A stretch of DNA of 8,601 nt from Deltaproteobacteria bacterium (GTDB taxonomy: Bacteria > Desulfobacterota > Desulfarculia > Adiutricales > Adiutricaceae). This document shows, piece by piece, positions 7,598 to 8,601 of the stretch. Numbering within the stretch: the first letter of the stretch is position 1; each line of letters starts with the position of its first letter. The notes beneath the pieces are model-generated. The model was not told the DNA's origin and made no database searches. It saw nothing but the letters and a program-made list of their open reading frames with translations. The position numbers were made by a program, and so were the translations under genes. The DNA lies in the NCBI GenBank assembly GCA_031279155.1, contig JAITJB010000226.1, positions 1-8,601 on the forward strand. Reading direction: 5' to 3'.

Positions 7598-7733
7598 AAG
7601 CCCGGCATTGTGTTTTAAGCCCGGCATTTTATTTTAGGCCCGGCGTTATATTTTAAGCCCGGCGTTGTGTTTTAAGTCCGGCTTTATATTTTAAGCCCGG
7701 CGTTTTATTTTAGGCCCGGCATTGTGTTTTAAA
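7582..7733. repeat. Eight-unit tandem array with an exact 19-bp period
   Basis: Units begin at 7582, 7601, 7620, 7639, 7658, 7677, 7696 and 7715, all 19 bases apart. The general form is YCCGGC, then a variable TT-centred block, then TTTTARG; unit 4 reads CCCGGCGTTGTGTTTTAAG. Changes sit mainly at unit positions 1, 7, 10-12 and 18. Unit 0 is the 3' arm plus T tract of the PilZ terminator. A reverse-oriented 17-bp copy, identical to 7659-7675 in complement, lies at 7537-7553 in the terminator's 5' flank and arm. The period is not a multiple of three and no frame codes through it. It appears to be a non-coding minisatellite lying in the 3' region of both convergent genes. Confidence 0.93.
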
Positions 7734-7754
7734 ACAAGATTATAACAAGATTAT
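7733..7754. repeat. 11-bp tandem duplication over a stop codon
   Basis: AACAAGATTAT occurs at 7733-7743 and again at 7744-7754. The second copy contains the TAA stop (7751-7753) of the minus-strand binding-protein gene, so the duplication lies just beyond the 19-bp array and ends inside the gene. Confidence 0.85.
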
Positions 7755-8601
7755 TTGTAAAGCTGCATATTTTTGGGCACATACCATTTATTTAGGTTGT
7801 AGCCCAAGCCCGCCGGGGCCACCTCCGGCCCAATTATCCGGTTAGATATGGCCACCAAGGACTCAGGCACGAAGAGAAAAACGTAGGGAACGTCTTCGTA
7901 GAAGATCTCTTGGATGCGAAAGTAGCTCTGCTTTTGGATCTCGCGATCGATAGTGAAGCGACCGCGATCGATGAGCTCATCGACCTCAGCGTTATTGTAG
8001 GAGATAAAATTGAGTTCTCCGGGGTTAATTTTCGTGGAATTCCAGACATCGAAGAGATCGGGATCCAGCGGAATGGTCCAGCCCATGATGAGGGCTTCAA
8101 AATTGCGCTTATCGATAAAGTCCTTAAGTAAGGCCGCCCATTCGATAGTTAGAAGTTTAACTTCAATGCCCACGTCTTTGAGCCTAGCTTGGATGATGAT
8201 GCCTGTCTGCTCTCTGACTCTATTACCCTGGTTGGTCAGGATAGTTAAGACAAATTTCTGGCCGTTTTTGTCCACGTAATTGTCGCCATCAGAATCGGTC
8301 CAGCCGGCTTCATTTAAGAGCTTTTTGGCCTGTTGCGGGTCGTAGGGATAGGGTTTAACGGCCGGGTTATAGGCCCACATATCGGTCTTGAAGGGCCCGT
8401 TGGCCGGCGTGCCAAAACCCAATAGCACGCCGTCGATGATCTCCTGCTTGTCAATGGCCAGGGCTATGGCCTTTCTGACTCTGACGTCAGAAAACCTGGG
8501 ATCTTTTAAGTTGAAAGCCAAATAGGTGTAACTAAAGGCTGGATAGCGGAAAAAATTGAAGCGCTCATTTAAGAAAGGGTTCTCCTGGGCGTCTATCCAC
8601 T
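7751..8601 (-). CDS. Peptide/nickel-type ABC transporter substrate-binding protein, family 5 (5'-partial)
   Basis: The frame is open from the right edge to TAA at 7751-7753, giving the last 282 residues of what is usually a 500-550 residue protein. The TTG at 8521 is an internal Leu codon: upstream of it the frame reads YPAFSYTYLAFNLKDPRF, ordinary family sequence. Typical family-5 (DppA/OppA/NikA-like) segments follow: VRKAIALAIDKQEII, YDPQQAKKLLNEAGW, then an Asp-rich DSDGDNYVD loop (8270-8296) often seen at this place and able to resemble a calcium site. LTILTNQGN, the GW...DP segment and DVPYVFLFVPESLVA come later. By family knowledge it captures oligopeptides or similar solutes in the periplasm for an ABC importer. 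The ligand cannot be told from this half, and the permease and ATPase genes are not in the window. It is convergent with the PilZ gene. Confidence 0.93.
   Translation of the reverse strand, partial: WIDAQENPFLNERFNFFRYPAFSYTYLAFNLKDPRFSDVRVRKAIALAIDKQEIIDGVLLGFGTPANGPFKTDMWAYNPAVKPYPYDPQQAKKLLNEAGWTDSDGDNYVDKNGQKFVLTILTNQGNRVREQTGIIIQARLKDVGIEVKLLTIEWAALLKDFIDKRNFEALIMGWTIPLDPDLFDVWNSTKINPGELNFISYNNAEVDELIDRGRFTIDREIQKQSYFRIQEIFYEDVPYVFLFVPESLVAISNRIIGPEVAPAGLGYNLNKWYVPKNMQLYK

Noticed and set aside
7582..7733. CRISPR array
   Set aside because: The 19-bp units abut each other with no unique spacers, and no cas gene is nearby.
2..8601. Defence, mobile or secretion system linking all genes
   Set aside because: The genes are ordinary envelope and regulatory families on mixed strands with separate terminators, and no transposase, integrase, nuclease or toxin-antitoxin pair is seen.

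Overview
This window looks like chromosome of a Gram-negative bacterium. It encodes an outer-membrane autotransporter barrel, a periplasmic protease with a signal peptide, a two-domain Aas-type enzyme of membrane phospholipid metabolism, a PilZ c-di-GMP receptor and an ABC-importer binding protein. A deltaproteobacterial (Desulfobacterota-like) source is my impression from the gene style; nothing here proves it.

Layout, left to right. (1) 2-655, plus: the C-terminal barrel of an autotransporter, cut by the left edge, followed by a 20-bp perfect-stem hairpin. (2) 775-2973, minus: an Aas homologue with an intact acyl-ACP synthetase half. Its acyltransferase half has lost the catalytic His and other motif residues. 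(3) 3139-5838, minus: a secreted two-domain M16 zinc protease (active first half, inactive second half). It lies upstream of aas on the same strand with no obvious terminator between them, so the two may be partly co-transcribed. (4) 5839-6784: about 950 bp with no convincing gene, but with an inverted repeat at the M16 promoter, a nested stem structure, a perfect 20-bp palindrome and a 5'-leader hairpin. (5) 6785-7525, plus: a YcgR-like PilZ protein with a complete c-di-GMP signature. (6) 7546-7733: a strong hairpin terminator whose 3' arm is the first unit of an exact 19-bp-period tandem array of eight units; its 5' flank carries the same unit inverted. (7) 7751-8601, minus: the C-terminal half of a family-5 peptide/nickel-type substrate-binding protein, cut by the right edge.

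Most genes concern the cell envelope (outer-membrane secretion, periplasmic proteolysis, lipid acyl recycling, c-di-GMP control of motility or surface, peptide uptake), but they do not form one evident pathway. I see no defence system, integrase, transposase, CRISPR, tRNA or rRNA. The strongest candidates for a second look are the terminator-seeded 19-bp array and the degenerate acyltransferase domain of Aas; the structured gap upstream of the PilZ gene comes next.
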